Source of the DNA: Lachnospiraceae bacterium
GTDB taxonomy: Bacteria > Bacillota > Clostridia > Lachnospirales > Lachnospiraceae
Direction: 5' to 3'
Assembly: GCA_014804365.1 (NCBI GenBank)
Contig: JAAUZX010000036.1
Location: 39,802 to 82,554 of the forward strand
Length of the DNA stretch: 42,753 nucleotides
Below, in pieces: positions 36,448 to 42,753 of this stretch. Made by a program: the position numbers and the translations under genes. Position 1 is the first letter of the stretch, and each line of letters opens with the position of its first letter. The notes below the pieces were generated by a model. That model was given only the letters and a program-made list of their open reading frames with translations. It searched no databases and was not told the DNA's origin.

Positions 36448-37080
36448 TTACTGCAACACTCCATCTTCTGTAATTAACATATCTGGTCTTATATCATGTT
36501 TTTCGTATGGAATCAGTGTAAGTACCTGACAACTATAAGCAAGTGCTGCCGTGGTCAAATGTAATTCTACACTCCATTTGCAACAATTTTCTTTCTCCAG
36601 ACCTGTTAATCTGTCTAAATATCTGTCATAAAACCCTTTGCCATAGCCGATACGATGTCTATCTTTATCAAAGACCGCACCCGGCATCCACATCATTACA
36701 TGTATCTCTCCGGCATCACTCTGTTCCGCTAACCATTTGGGAAAAGAGACGCTCTCCACCGGCTCCGGTATTCCCCGATATCCTTCTCTCAAATCCTCCG
36801 CAGTCGTAATCCGCCAAAATTCCATCTCTTCGCCGGAAACTTTCGGCGCAAATACATACTTGCCATCCGCCATCGCCTGTCCGATCAATGTTGCCGTATC
36901 GACTTCGCTTCGGTAGCTTGCGTATGTCAGAATCACCTGTGCTTCTTCATAGACTGAATGAGTCAATATGCATTTTTCGATTTTGGAATTACATTGTGCT
37001 CTCTCTTCGTCAGAAATTTCATCCCGGATTTTCAAAATCTTCTTGCGGATCTCTTTTTTTTCATCTTTCTCATTCTTCAC
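36448..37080 (-). CDS. 5-formyltetrahydrofolate cyclo-ligase
   Basis: The 210-residue enzyme converts 5-formyl-THF to 5,10-methenyl-THF with ATP. The N-terminal Lys-rich helix KKEIRKKILKIRDEIS, the strand YASYRSEVDT, and the C-terminal nucleotide loop FDKDRHRIGYGKGFYDRYL are the family signatures. No ATG is available in the coding frame; GTG at 37080 has a GGTGAT site 7 bases upstream and overlaps the end of the UPF0291 gene by 11 bases, so coupling is likely. A longer frame up to 37188 would overlap it fully and is unlikely. A decayed relative of residues near 60-80 occurs at 37932-37988. Confidence 0.9.
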   Translation of the reverse strand: MKNEKDEKKEIRKKILKIRDEISDEERAQCNSKIEKCILTHSVYEEAQVILTYASYRSEVDTATLIGQAMADGKYVFAPKVSGEEMEFWRITTAEDLREGYRGIPEPVESVSFPKWLAEQSDAGEIHVMMWMPGAVFDKDRHRIGYGKGFYDRYLDRLTGLEKENCCKWSVELHLTTAALAYSCQVLTLIPYEKHDIRPDMLITEDGVLQ

Positions 37081-37297
37081 TTTTCTTATCACCGAATTTC
37101 TCCCCAAGATCAGTAACAGAACCGTCCTTTTCCACGATAGAAATATTATTAAGCTGTCCTCGCAGATTCGCCCGGACATTAGCGACATACGCCTGCCGTA
37201 ATTGCTTCTGTTCCTCTTTTTCCTGCTCTGTCAACCCTTCCGCTTGAGATTTGTGGTATAATTCGTTGATTCTCTTTGTCATCTGCTCTACGTTCAT
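37070..37297 (-). CDS. UPF0291/DUF896 (YnzC-like) family protein
   Basis: The 75-residue protein matches the YnzC family of small helical proteins. Marks are MTKRINELYHKSQAEGLTEQE and QLRQAYVANVRANLRGQL. A three-helix bundle is expected; the function is not known. The ATG at 37297 has AGGAGA 6 bases upstream. The tail is acidic and Lys-rich, and its last codons overlap the start of the folate cyclo-ligase gene. Confidence 0.92.
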   Translation of the reverse strand: MNVEQMTKRINELYHKSQAEGLTEQEKEEQKQLRQAYVANVRANLRGQLNNISIVEKDGSVTDLGEKFGDKKSEE

Positions 37298-37338
37298 ATA
37301 CACTCTCCTGAATTTATAACAAATCAACTGGAATTTGT

Positions 37339-37797
37339 TTATCTCTTCAAGTATAACTTATATTCATACACATCGCCCTGATACTCTTCTTGTTTTCTAA
37401 GTAGAAATTCATTAAATCCCAGAGCTTGGTACATATGAATTGCTCTAAAATTATCATCTTCCACTCCAACAGTAAATTCACAATATCCATTTTCTTTTAA
37501 TGCAGTTAGAACTGTTTTTAAGAGATATGTTCCATATCCTTTATTCTGAAAATCTTCACGAATCCTAAACGCAAACATATATGCTCGTCTACCTCGTATA
37601 GCATAATTTTCATCATCACTTTCATACATTACGTGAAGTTCACCTATTAAAGCATCTTTATCATATAAAACAAAAATATCAATAATCCCATTTTGAATAT
37701 CATGCGAACATTCAGATATCATTTGTTCAACATTGTTATAATCAAATAACTCCGTCAAAATATATAAATCATGTACTGCCAATTTTTCTATCTTCAC
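37339..37797 (-). CDS. GNAT family N-acetyltransferase
   Basis: The 152 residues form a GCN5-related acetyltransferase: a beta strand MFAFRIREDF leads to the acetyl-CoA loop QNKGYGTYLLKTVL, and the closing NFRAIHMYQALGFNEF is the typical helix before the last strands. Substrate is unknown. The start is GTG at 37797 with AAGGTG just before it. Base composition is more A+T-rich than most of the window, and it sits in the accessory stretch between proA and proB, so transfer is possible. Confidence 0.82.
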   Translation of the reverse strand: MKIEKLAVHDLYILTELFDYNNVEQMISECSHDIQNGIIDIFVLYDKDALIGELHVMYESDDENYAIRGRRAYMFAFRIREDFQNKGYGTYLLKTVLTALKENGYCEFTVGVEDDNFRAIHMYQALGFNEFLLRKQEEYQGDVYEYKLYLKR

Positions 37798-37931
37798 CTT
37801 AACTCACCCATAAGTTCCCGTTTGTGCTATTTAAACCATGTACAAATATTCTTTCAAACGGAAACTGCTAAATGTATCATATAATTTCACATTCCACATA
37901 TATTATCAATCTCCAATAATTTTGTATCATA

Positions 37932-37988
37932 ACCGAATACTTTCGGCGTATATACGCGCTTTCCGTCCGCCAGCGCCTGTCCGATCAT
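37932..37988 (-). pseudogene. Fragment of a 5-formyltetrahydrofolate cyclo-ligase gene
   Basis: The minus strand encodes MIGQALADGKRVYTPKVFG, nearly the same as LIGQAMADGKYVFAPKVSG in the intact cyclo-ligase 1.1 kb away. Over 49 bases (37939-37987 against 36839-36887) 41 are identical by eye. The surrounding 264 bases between the acetyltransferase and toxin genes hold no other part of the gene and no start. It looks like the remnant of a duplicated or imported cyclo-ligase gene. Confidence 0.72.
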
Positions 37989-38061
37989 ACCGTCATGTGA
38001 TTTCTTTCGCACACAGTCCTTTATTCCCATATCCTAATTGTAGAAAAATATAGGTTTCTGA

Positions 38062-38367
38062 CTATATATATTCAAAAATCCCCTGAATAGCATCTACAAT
38101 ATTTATCATTGCGTCAATAGAAAGCGTATCTATTTTCTTATATCCACGTACTTTCAGATCAAGCAGCGCAAGTTTTTCACATTGAACACATCCCGTCGTT
38201 TCATCTGTAGAAATCAAAATATGAAGTGGTCCTTCGATTGAATTATCAAAAATCGGACACCCGATAATTTCTCCCGATGCATTAAAAAAATCTTTGCTGA
38301 CAACCAACACCGGATGCTTAATTTTTTCTAATTTAATGATATCCCCCTGATGTAACTGTTCTGCCAT
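38062..38367 (-). CDS. mazF: MazF/PemK-like toxin (endoribonuclease)
   Basis: The 101-residue protein has the MazF-like start LHQGDIIKLEK, the strand PVLVVSKDFFN and the region GCVQCEKLALLDLKVRGYKK. MazF toxins cut mRNA at short sequences. The first-strand arginine of classical MazF is Lys here and the overall match is distant, so activity is not proven. Its ATG overlaps the antitoxin stop by one base (TAATG), the classical order for translational coupling. It lies beside the cyclo-ligase fragment in the accessory stretch. Confidence 0.75.
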   Translation of the reverse strand: MAEQLHQGDIIKLEKIKHPVLVVSKDFFNASGEIIGCPIFDNSIEGPLHILISTDETTGCVQCEKLALLDLKVRGYKKIDTLSIDAMINIVDAIQGIFEYI

Positions 38368-38609
38368 TACCATGCCTCTCTTCCCACAGACTCTCCCCAA
38401 TCATATTCACCATCAAGATCAAGTTTCCCACCAAATTCTGCTGCTCTTTCTTCCAGAGTTCTATGGCGAAATGCTTTTACCAGTGTAATCACTCCGTTAG
38501 ATACTGTTACATCCAGTACCTCATTCAATTCAATTCCGGCAGTTTTTAAAATTTCTTTTGAGAGTCTGATTCCCTGACTGTTACCCCATTCTCTTACCTG
38601 TGTCTGCAT
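38367..38609 (-). CDS. mazE: MazE-like AbrB-fold antitoxin
   Basis: The 80-residue protein begins MQTQVREWGNSQGIRLSKEI, the AbrB/MazE DNA-binding fold, with a strand-turn-strand (EVLDVTVSNGVITLV) and then an acidic, tryptophan-containing tail EYDWGESVG that should wrap around and block the toxin. The ATG at 38609 has GGAGG 7 bases upstream; a longer frame from 38720 is unlikely. A promoter with overlapping palindrome lies just in front, consistent with autoregulation. Confidence 0.82.
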   Translation of the reverse strand: MQTQVREWGNSQGIRLSKEILKTAGIELNEVLDVTVSNGVITLVKAFRHRTLEERAAEFGGKLDLDGEYDWGESVGREAW

Positions 38610-38638
38610 AGCAAAACCTCCATCACGCCAAGTTGGTA

Positions 38639-38675
38639 TATACATAGTATATCCCGATTTACAAATAAAATCCAA
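38639..38675 (-). promoter_or_regulatory. Promoter and operator of the mazEF-like operon
   Basis: On the minus strand TTGGAT (38670-38675) and TATACT (38646-38651) are 18 bases apart. TATAC and GTATA (38639-38651) form a palindrome across the -10, a likely antitoxin binding site. Confidence 0.55.
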
Positions 38676-38734
38676 TACTAATCTTTCAGGCTTCTCATTT
38701 TTATACCAATCCCTGTGCACTCCCTAAAATATTT

Positions 38735-39592
38735 TTAGTCATGCATCTGCTGTACATACAGCGGCAGATCAAACCCGTCATCTTTATGTGCCAGAAACAG
38801 TGTCCCGATATTCTGTCCCGCCAGAATCCGGTGAATTACCTTAATATCCGCACTGTTAGCGATTACCATATCCACACCCATGTTGTTGGCGATCTTCGCC
38901 GCCTGCAGCTTCGTATTCATTCCGCCTGTGCCGGTGCTGCTTCCCGTGGAGCTCTTTCCCATCTCCATCAGTTCATCGGTCAGCCTCTCCACCACTTCTA
39001 TATACTTCGCGTCCGGATTCGTTCTCGGATCATCCGTATAAAGTCCGTCTATATCCGACAAAAGCAACAACATATCCGCATCGATCAGAGATGCCACAAT
39101 CGCCGACAGCGTATCATTGTCACCGATTCCCAGCTCGTAAGTCGCGATCGTATCGTTCTCGTTGACGATTGGCACTACTCCCAGCTTAAAAAGCTCTGCA
39201 AATGTATTGCGCGCATTAAACCGGTTCAGATTATCTATGATCGTATTCTTGGTCATCAAAATCTGTGCCGCCACTTGGTTATACTCTGCAAAAATCTTCT
39301 GATAAGTCATCATCAGCCTTGCCTGTCCGATAGCCGCGCACGCCTGTTTGACGGCCGTGGGATTATCCTCTCCGATATTCTGCATCATGACCGCTTTCTT
39401 ACCCACTGCCACGGCGCCGGACGTCACCAGTACTACATCCTTACCACGGTTTCTTAAGTCACAGAGTTCTCTGACCAGTACATCCAGCTTGGTATAATCC
39501 AAATCACCGGTTTCCTTATGCTGCAAGGATGAGGAACCGATCTTGATTACGATCCTCTGTTTATCTTTCATCATTTCTCTGATATCTGCCAT
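38735..39592 (-). CDS. proB: Glutamate 5-kinase (no PUA domain)
   Basis: ProB phosphorylates glutamate to start proline synthesis. The 285-residue protein is the short amino-acid-kinase-only form. RIVIKIGSSSL is at 13-23, VVLVTSGAVAVG near 56, the substrate loop IVNENDTIA near 140 and the nucleotide-site stretch LLLLSDIDGLYTDDPR near 180. The C-terminal PUA domain of E. coli ProB is absent, as in many Clostridia. It is the first of the pro genes, but proA is separated by six other genes. Confidence 0.95.
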   Translation of the reverse strand: MADIREMMKDKQRIVIKIGSSSLQHKETGDLDYTKLDVLVRELCDLRNRGKDVVLVTSGAVAVGKKAVMMQNIGEDNPTAVKQACAAIGQARLMMTYQKIFAEYNQVAAQILMTKNTIIDNLNRFNARNTFAELFKLGVVPIVNENDTIATYELGIGDNDTLSAIVASLIDADMLLLLSDIDGLYTDDPRTNPDAKYIEVVERLTDELMEMGKSSTGSSTGTGGMNTKLQAAKIANNMGVDMVIANSADIKVIHRILAGQNIGTLFLAHKDDGFDLPLYVQQMHD

Positions 39593-39618
39593 TGTTCTTC
39601 TCCATGTCTCATCTTTAT

Positions 39619-39662
39619 ATTATAGAAAGTTCTTTAGCATATTTCCAATTTGCAAAGCAAAT
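39619..39662 (-). promoter_or_regulatory. Predicted proB promoter with adjacent palindrome
   Basis: On the minus strand TTGGAA (39643-39648) and TATAAT (39619-39624) are 18 bases apart. Immediately upstream is the palindrome ATTTGCAAAGCAAAT (39648-39662), similar to that before parE. Confidence 0.5.
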
Positions 39663-39679
39663 CCGGCATACTTAGATAC

Positions 39680-40381
39680 TCATTTGCATTTCCGAATGAT
39701 CAGATGGTGGAAAAAAGCAATGTCCTGATATTCTTTCATGTCAGATACCCGCAGTTCCACATCCATCATCTTTCGCTGCCACTGTTGGTCTTCCTGTATC
39801 TCCTGATTCTGCTGTAGATCCCAAAAAGTTCTGATCCCCATTTTCTTTGTAATCTCAAAGTCCGCGCACCAGTCGGAAATATCGCTGTCGTTATAATAAT
39901 GAATCTCTCCGAATTCGGAAGTCATACCGTCATTGCCGTCTAACAGGCTGTTCGCATGATCGAAATCATTAAGCAGCACCACCATCTGCATGACACGCCC
40001 CGCCCGATTGTGTTTTACAAGCGACAGATAGCCGTCAGGCTTCAACACCCGCGCAAACTGACGCATAATCTCGTCCCGATCTGCTGCATACTCCAGCACA
40101 TTGTGACAGAGAATCACATCAAATGCTTCGGACGGCAATGTTTTAAGCACCTCCGTGCTGCCACAGAATTGCTTATACTGATGTTCCTGCCTGCGATCCT
40201 CGACTCTTTGAGCGGATATTTCCACTGCCGTCACATCATTTTTCTGTGCGTAATAATCCGCCGTAATTCCAAGACCGCTCCCGAAATCCAGAATTTCCTT
40301 ACCCTCTATGTCACCTAACTGCGTCCAGATAATCTTCTTTAACAACATTTCCCATGTTCTGACCCCGCTCCAGTCCGTCAT
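39680..40381 (-). CDS. Class I SAM-dependent methyltransferase (CmoM-like)
   Basis: The 233-residue protein has the SAM motif EILDFGSGLGITADYYA and the acidic end of strand 2 (VTAVEIS). Its post-I region VILCHNVLEYAADRDEIM resembles CmoM of E. coli (a tRNA carboxymethyluridine methyltransferase), as do the spacing RVLKPDGYLSLV and MGIRTFWDLQQNQE. That similarity is recalled, not computed. CmoA/CmoB are not expected in Clostridia, so the substrate may be different. The ATG has GGGAGG upstream. It follows the FAD enzyme by 38 bases. Confidence 0.78.
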   Translation of the reverse strand: MTDWSGVRTWEMLLKKIIWTQLGDIEGKEILDFGSGLGITADYYAQKNDVTAVEISAQRVEDRRQEHQYKQFCGSTEVLKTLPSEAFDVILCHNVLEYAADRDEIMRQFARVLKPDGYLSLVKHNRAGRVMQMVVLLNDFDHANSLLDGNDGMTSEFGEIHYYNDSDISDWCADFEITKKMGIRTFWDLQQNQEIQEDQQWQRKMMDVELRVSDMKEYQDIAFFHHLIIRKCK

Positions 40382-40419
40382 GTTTCTTCCTCCCGTGTTC
40401 CATAATATAAACGTTATTT

Positions 40420-42042
40420 TTACATAATCATCCGTTTATACTTCGCCCCAATCTTCTCCGCGATCATCATGCCGTCCATCGCCGCCGATGTGATTCCGCC
40501 CGCATAGCCTGCGCCTTCTCCACAAGGGTAGAGTCCCTGTATCACAGACTGTCCCGTCTCATCCCGCGTAATTCTGACGGGCGATGACGTTCTGCTCTCG
40601 ATACCCGACAGATATGCGCCGCTGTCAGCAAATCCGGGCACCTTCTGACCGATTAAGTCAATCCCCTCCACAAGCGCCTCATTCAGCTCCTTCGGTAAAA
40701 TATCATGTACCGACGCCATATGACAGCCGCCTTTGACCGCGGGAACAAAATCAGGATATTCCTGCATGATAACCGATGCGTCCGAGGGCTGTCCCGTCAC
40801 GGCACATCGATAGTCTCCGTAGCGCTCCACCGGAACAGAACCGCCGCCGATCCGGTAAGCCTTCTCTTCCAGCTCTCGCTGAAATGCAATCCCCGCAAGT
40901 GGAGAATCATCTTTATAATCCTGCGGTGTCACCGTGACGATCATGGCGCTGTTGCTGTTATCTCCGTCCCGTCCGCTGTAACTCATCCCGTTTACCGCAA
41001 GCTTTCCTGATTCCGAAGAAGCGTTGACCACATATCCGCCCGGGCACATACAGAAAGAATAGACTCCTCTGCCGGAGGAAGTCTGTGCCGTCACTTTATA
41101 ACTTGCCGCCGGAAGCAGCGGATGTTCTTCCACTCCGTACTGCATCCGGTCGATTAATTTGCGCGGATGCTCCATACGAAGCCCGACCGCAAAGGATTTT
41201 GCTTCCAAGGGGACTCGCTTCTCATAAAGCATTTCAAACGTATCTCTTGCGCTGTGACCGATTGCAAGGATTACCGCTTCACAGGCAATAGTTTCTCCTC
41301 CGTTCACAATCACCCCTGTTACACAATTCCGGTCTATGCACAATTCAGTAACCTGAGCATGGAATCTGATCTCTCCGCCCCACGCGCTAATCTGTTCCCG
41401 CATACTACGAACAACCTTACACAGAATATCCGTGCCGATATGCGGCTTCGCCTCATACAAAATTTCCTCCGGCGCACCGTTTTCCACAAAAATCCGCAGA
41501 ACCTCTCTGTTTCTGCCGTATTTATCTTTTACAAGCGTATTGAGTTTTCCGTCCGAAAATGTACCTGCTCCGCCTTCCCCGAACTGTACGTTGGAACTCG
41601 GGTTAAGCACTCCCTCCCGCCAAAACTTCTCCACATCTCTCTGCCGTTCTTCCACACAGCCGCCCCGCTCTAAGATAAGTGGCCTGTAACCATGCTTCGC
41701 GAGCAGATAGCCGCAAAACAGTCCTGCCGGTCCCGTCCCCACAATGACCAGTCTGTAACTGAATTTTTCCTCTCCTTGTGTCGGAAATATATAAGATTTC
41801 TCAGTCACCGCCTGAACCTGCGGACTCTTGCATGTCCGAAGTACCCTATCCTGCGCATCCACCCGCACATCCACCGAATAGATCACCATAATCTCCGGCT
41901 TCTTTCTGGCATCGATGGATTTCTTCACAATCTGCCACGAAAGAATCTTTTCAGGTGCTACCCGCAGTATTTTTACAATTTTATACAGAATATCCTCCCG
42001 ACTGTGCGACAAAGGAAGCTTGATCTGATTTACCCGAATCAT
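40420..42042 (-). CDS. FAD-dependent dehydrogenase (COG2509-type)
   Basis: The 540-residue protein has an N-terminal region of about 90 residues (MIRVNQIKLPLSHSRED, with an RNA-binding-like basic patch SWQIVKKSIDARKKP). The FAD dinucleotide motif is LVIVGTGPAGLFCGYLLA. The segment GEGGAGTFSDGKLNTLVKD is typical of this family, and a second dinucleotide-like motif EAVILAIGHSARDT follows. The C-terminal GEGAGYAGGITSAAMDGM closes the flavin site. The family is conserved in Firmicutes but its reaction is unknown. The start ATG has AAAGG 11 bases upstream. A 22-base palindrome is 30 bases upstream. Confidence 0.9.
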   Translation of the reverse strand: MIRVNQIKLPLSHSREDILYKIVKILRVAPEKILSWQIVKKSIDARKKPEIMVIYSVDVRVDAQDRVLRTCKSPQVQAVTEKSYIFPTQGEEKFSYRLVIVGTGPAGLFCGYLLAKHGYRPLILERGGCVEERQRDVEKFWREGVLNPSSNVQFGEGGAGTFSDGKLNTLVKDKYGRNREVLRIFVENGAPEEILYEAKPHIGTDILCKVVRSMREQISAWGGEIRFHAQVTELCIDRNCVTGVIVNGGETIACEAVILAIGHSARDTFEMLYEKRVPLEAKSFAVGLRMEHPRKLIDRMQYGVEEHPLLPAASYKVTAQTSSGRGVYSFCMCPGGYVVNASSESGKLAVNGMSYSGRDGDNSNSAMIVTVTPQDYKDDSPLAGIAFQRELEEKAYRIGGGSVPVERYGDYRCAVTGQPSDASVIMQEYPDFVPAVKGGCHMASVHDILPKELNEALVEGIDLIGQKVPGFADSGAYLSGIESRTSSPVRITRDETGQSVIQGLYPCGEGAGYAGGITSAAMDGMMIAEKIGAKYKRMIM

Positions 42043-42074
42043 TGCATTTTAAACCTTTTCCGTATTATATATCC

Positions 42075-42096
42075 TATATCATAAATTTACGATATA
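42075..42096. promoter_or_regulatory. 22-bp near-perfect palindrome before the FAD dehydrogenase
   Basis: TATATC, TAAATTTA and GATATA form a palindrome with one mismatched pair. It overlaps a possible minus-strand -10 (TATGAT) 18 bases after TTGGCG, so it may be an operator. Confidence 0.5.
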
Positions 42097-42252
42097 ATTG
42101 CCGCCAAACAGGCAATCGCGCCCTTTTACCAGCGCTCACTATCTCTACCATCATACTTCACTCTGTGTTGTAAGTAAAGTTCCAATTTACAATGGAAAAC
42201 TCAATGGTAACAGTTCATCCATATACGACGTCTACGGTAACCACACAGGTAA

Positions 42253-42302
42253 AATCGGATAAGAGATAGATAGATATAAAATCATCTACTTCTTACCCGA
42301 TT
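42253..42302 (-). terminator. Hairpin at the 3' end of the ToxN-like gene
   Basis: AATCGG, TAAGA and TAGAT pair with ATCTA, TCTTA and CCGATT with small bulges. The minus-strand arm ends in TTTT, and the toxin stop codon lies inside the stem. It may work for both strands. Confidence 0.6.
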
Positions 42303-42753
42303 ATATTTCTTACATTCTGATTCTAATTTAGGAAAATTCAGACAACGGTTTCTGCCTGTAAATGGCTCATTGGAGATGTATTTCTTATACAAGACATTTG
42401 CTTTATTACAGATTACTTCACTATTGTTCCTACACCATTCTAATTCCTGAACGCACAATCGCTTATAGTATTTGATGTTTTCCCTATCTCTCTTAAAAAT
42501 GGTTGTATCAACAAGCTGTAGTTGTTCTTCTTCAATAGGTATCATCAAGTTGAAATTCAGGACGCCTATTAGCTTTCCATTTATCTCAATCTTTGAAAAA
42601 TCCATAGAGTTCTTCATTTTTTTATGTTTTTCTTTTGGCGACGAAAGTGGTATACAATATTTATGAACACCACAAATAATAACAATTCCAACGAAAACCC
42701 TGTTATCTTTTCCCGTCTGCGGTGAAACAGAAAGCACTTTATCATCTATATTA
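42282..42753 (-). CDS. toxN: ToxN/AbiQ family toxin of a type III toxin-antitoxin system (partial, 5' end outside window)
   Basis: The 156 visible codons match ToxN/AbiQ endoribonucleases. FVGIVI and KYCIPLSSPKEKHKKMKN are the family's first strand and its basic turn. IGVLNFNLMIPI is the conserved central strand, followed by YKRLCVQELEWC and the C-terminal helix CLNFPKLESECKKY. Such toxins are held inactive by an RNA antitoxin made of tandem repeats, encoded directly upstream, and several act in phage abortive infection. The frame stays open to the window edge, so the start and the expected RNA repeats lie beyond 42753. The only candidate start inside (GTG at 42737) would delete the N-terminal strand. 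Confidence 0.85.
   Translation of the reverse strand, partial: NIDDKVLSVSPQTGKDNRVFVGIVIICGVHKYCIPLSSPKEKHKKMKNSMDFSKIEINGKLIGVLNFNLMIPIEEEQLQLVDTTIFKRDRENIKYYKRLCVQELEWCRNNSEVICNKANVLYKKYISNEPFTGRNRCLNFPKLESECKKYNRVRSR

Overview
The window looks like chromosomal DNA of a Gram-positive Clostridia, most likely a Lachnospiraceae-type gut anaerobe. This is inferred from gene content and protein style: YlbJ-family protein, paired type IIA topoisomerase genes, an activation-domain-less cobalamin MetH, a YgiQ-type radical SAM protein, strong AGGAGG-type ribosome sites, and several GTG/TTG starts. Most genes are on the minus strand. I see no rRNA, tRNA, CRISPR array or insertion sequence.

Layout. 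1-1063: end of a YbaK-type tRNA deacylase and a short-chain dehydrogenase (minus). 1318-3912: xpaC-telA pair (plus), abutting a convergent YgiQ radical SAM gene. 5878-7229: HAD phosphatase and pseudouridine synthase, overlapping by ATGA. 7510-9916: a YlbJ-like membrane protein convergent with a membrane-anchored amidase. 10105-11941: coiled-coil protein, coaD and rsmD. 11960-16155: parC and parE. 16350-20767: hybrid sensor kinase, a possible nuclease-fold protein and a membrane diguanylate cyclase. 20865-30582: branched-chain amino acid block (leuD, leuC, TetR regulator, ilvC, two AHAS small subunits, ilvB) and metH, preceded by a lipoprotein gene. 31297-33559: divergent upp and uracil permease, the salvage and uptake halves of uracil use. 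33703-34455: a zinc-type ArsR regulator and a small CxxC metal-binding protein. 34569-39592: proA and proB, separated by a nitroreductase, a folate cyclo-ligase, UPF0291, a GNAT acetyltransferase, a decayed cyclo-ligase fragment and a mazEF-type toxin-antitoxin pair. 39680-42042: a CmoM-like methyltransferase and an FAD dehydrogenase. 42282-end: the 3' part of a ToxN/AbiQ toxin gene cut by the window edge.

How the genes work together. IlvB, the two small subunits, IlvC and LeuCD cover several steps of valine, isoleucine and leucine synthesis; IlvD and LeuA/LeuB are not in the window. A TetR-type regulator sits between ilvC and leuC. A promoter between the two small-subunit genes suggests two transcription units. 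ProB and ProA are consecutive proline-synthesis enzymes that are usually neighbours; the intervening accessory genes suggest past insertion or rearrangement.

Most notable items: the truncated type III toxin-antitoxin toxin, whose RNA antitoxin should lie just beyond the right edge; the split proB/proA locus with its cyclo-ligase remnant; a short palindromic element found three times; the ArsR operator and paired hairpins; and the duplicated AHAS regulatory subunit. I did not find a convincing wholly new system.
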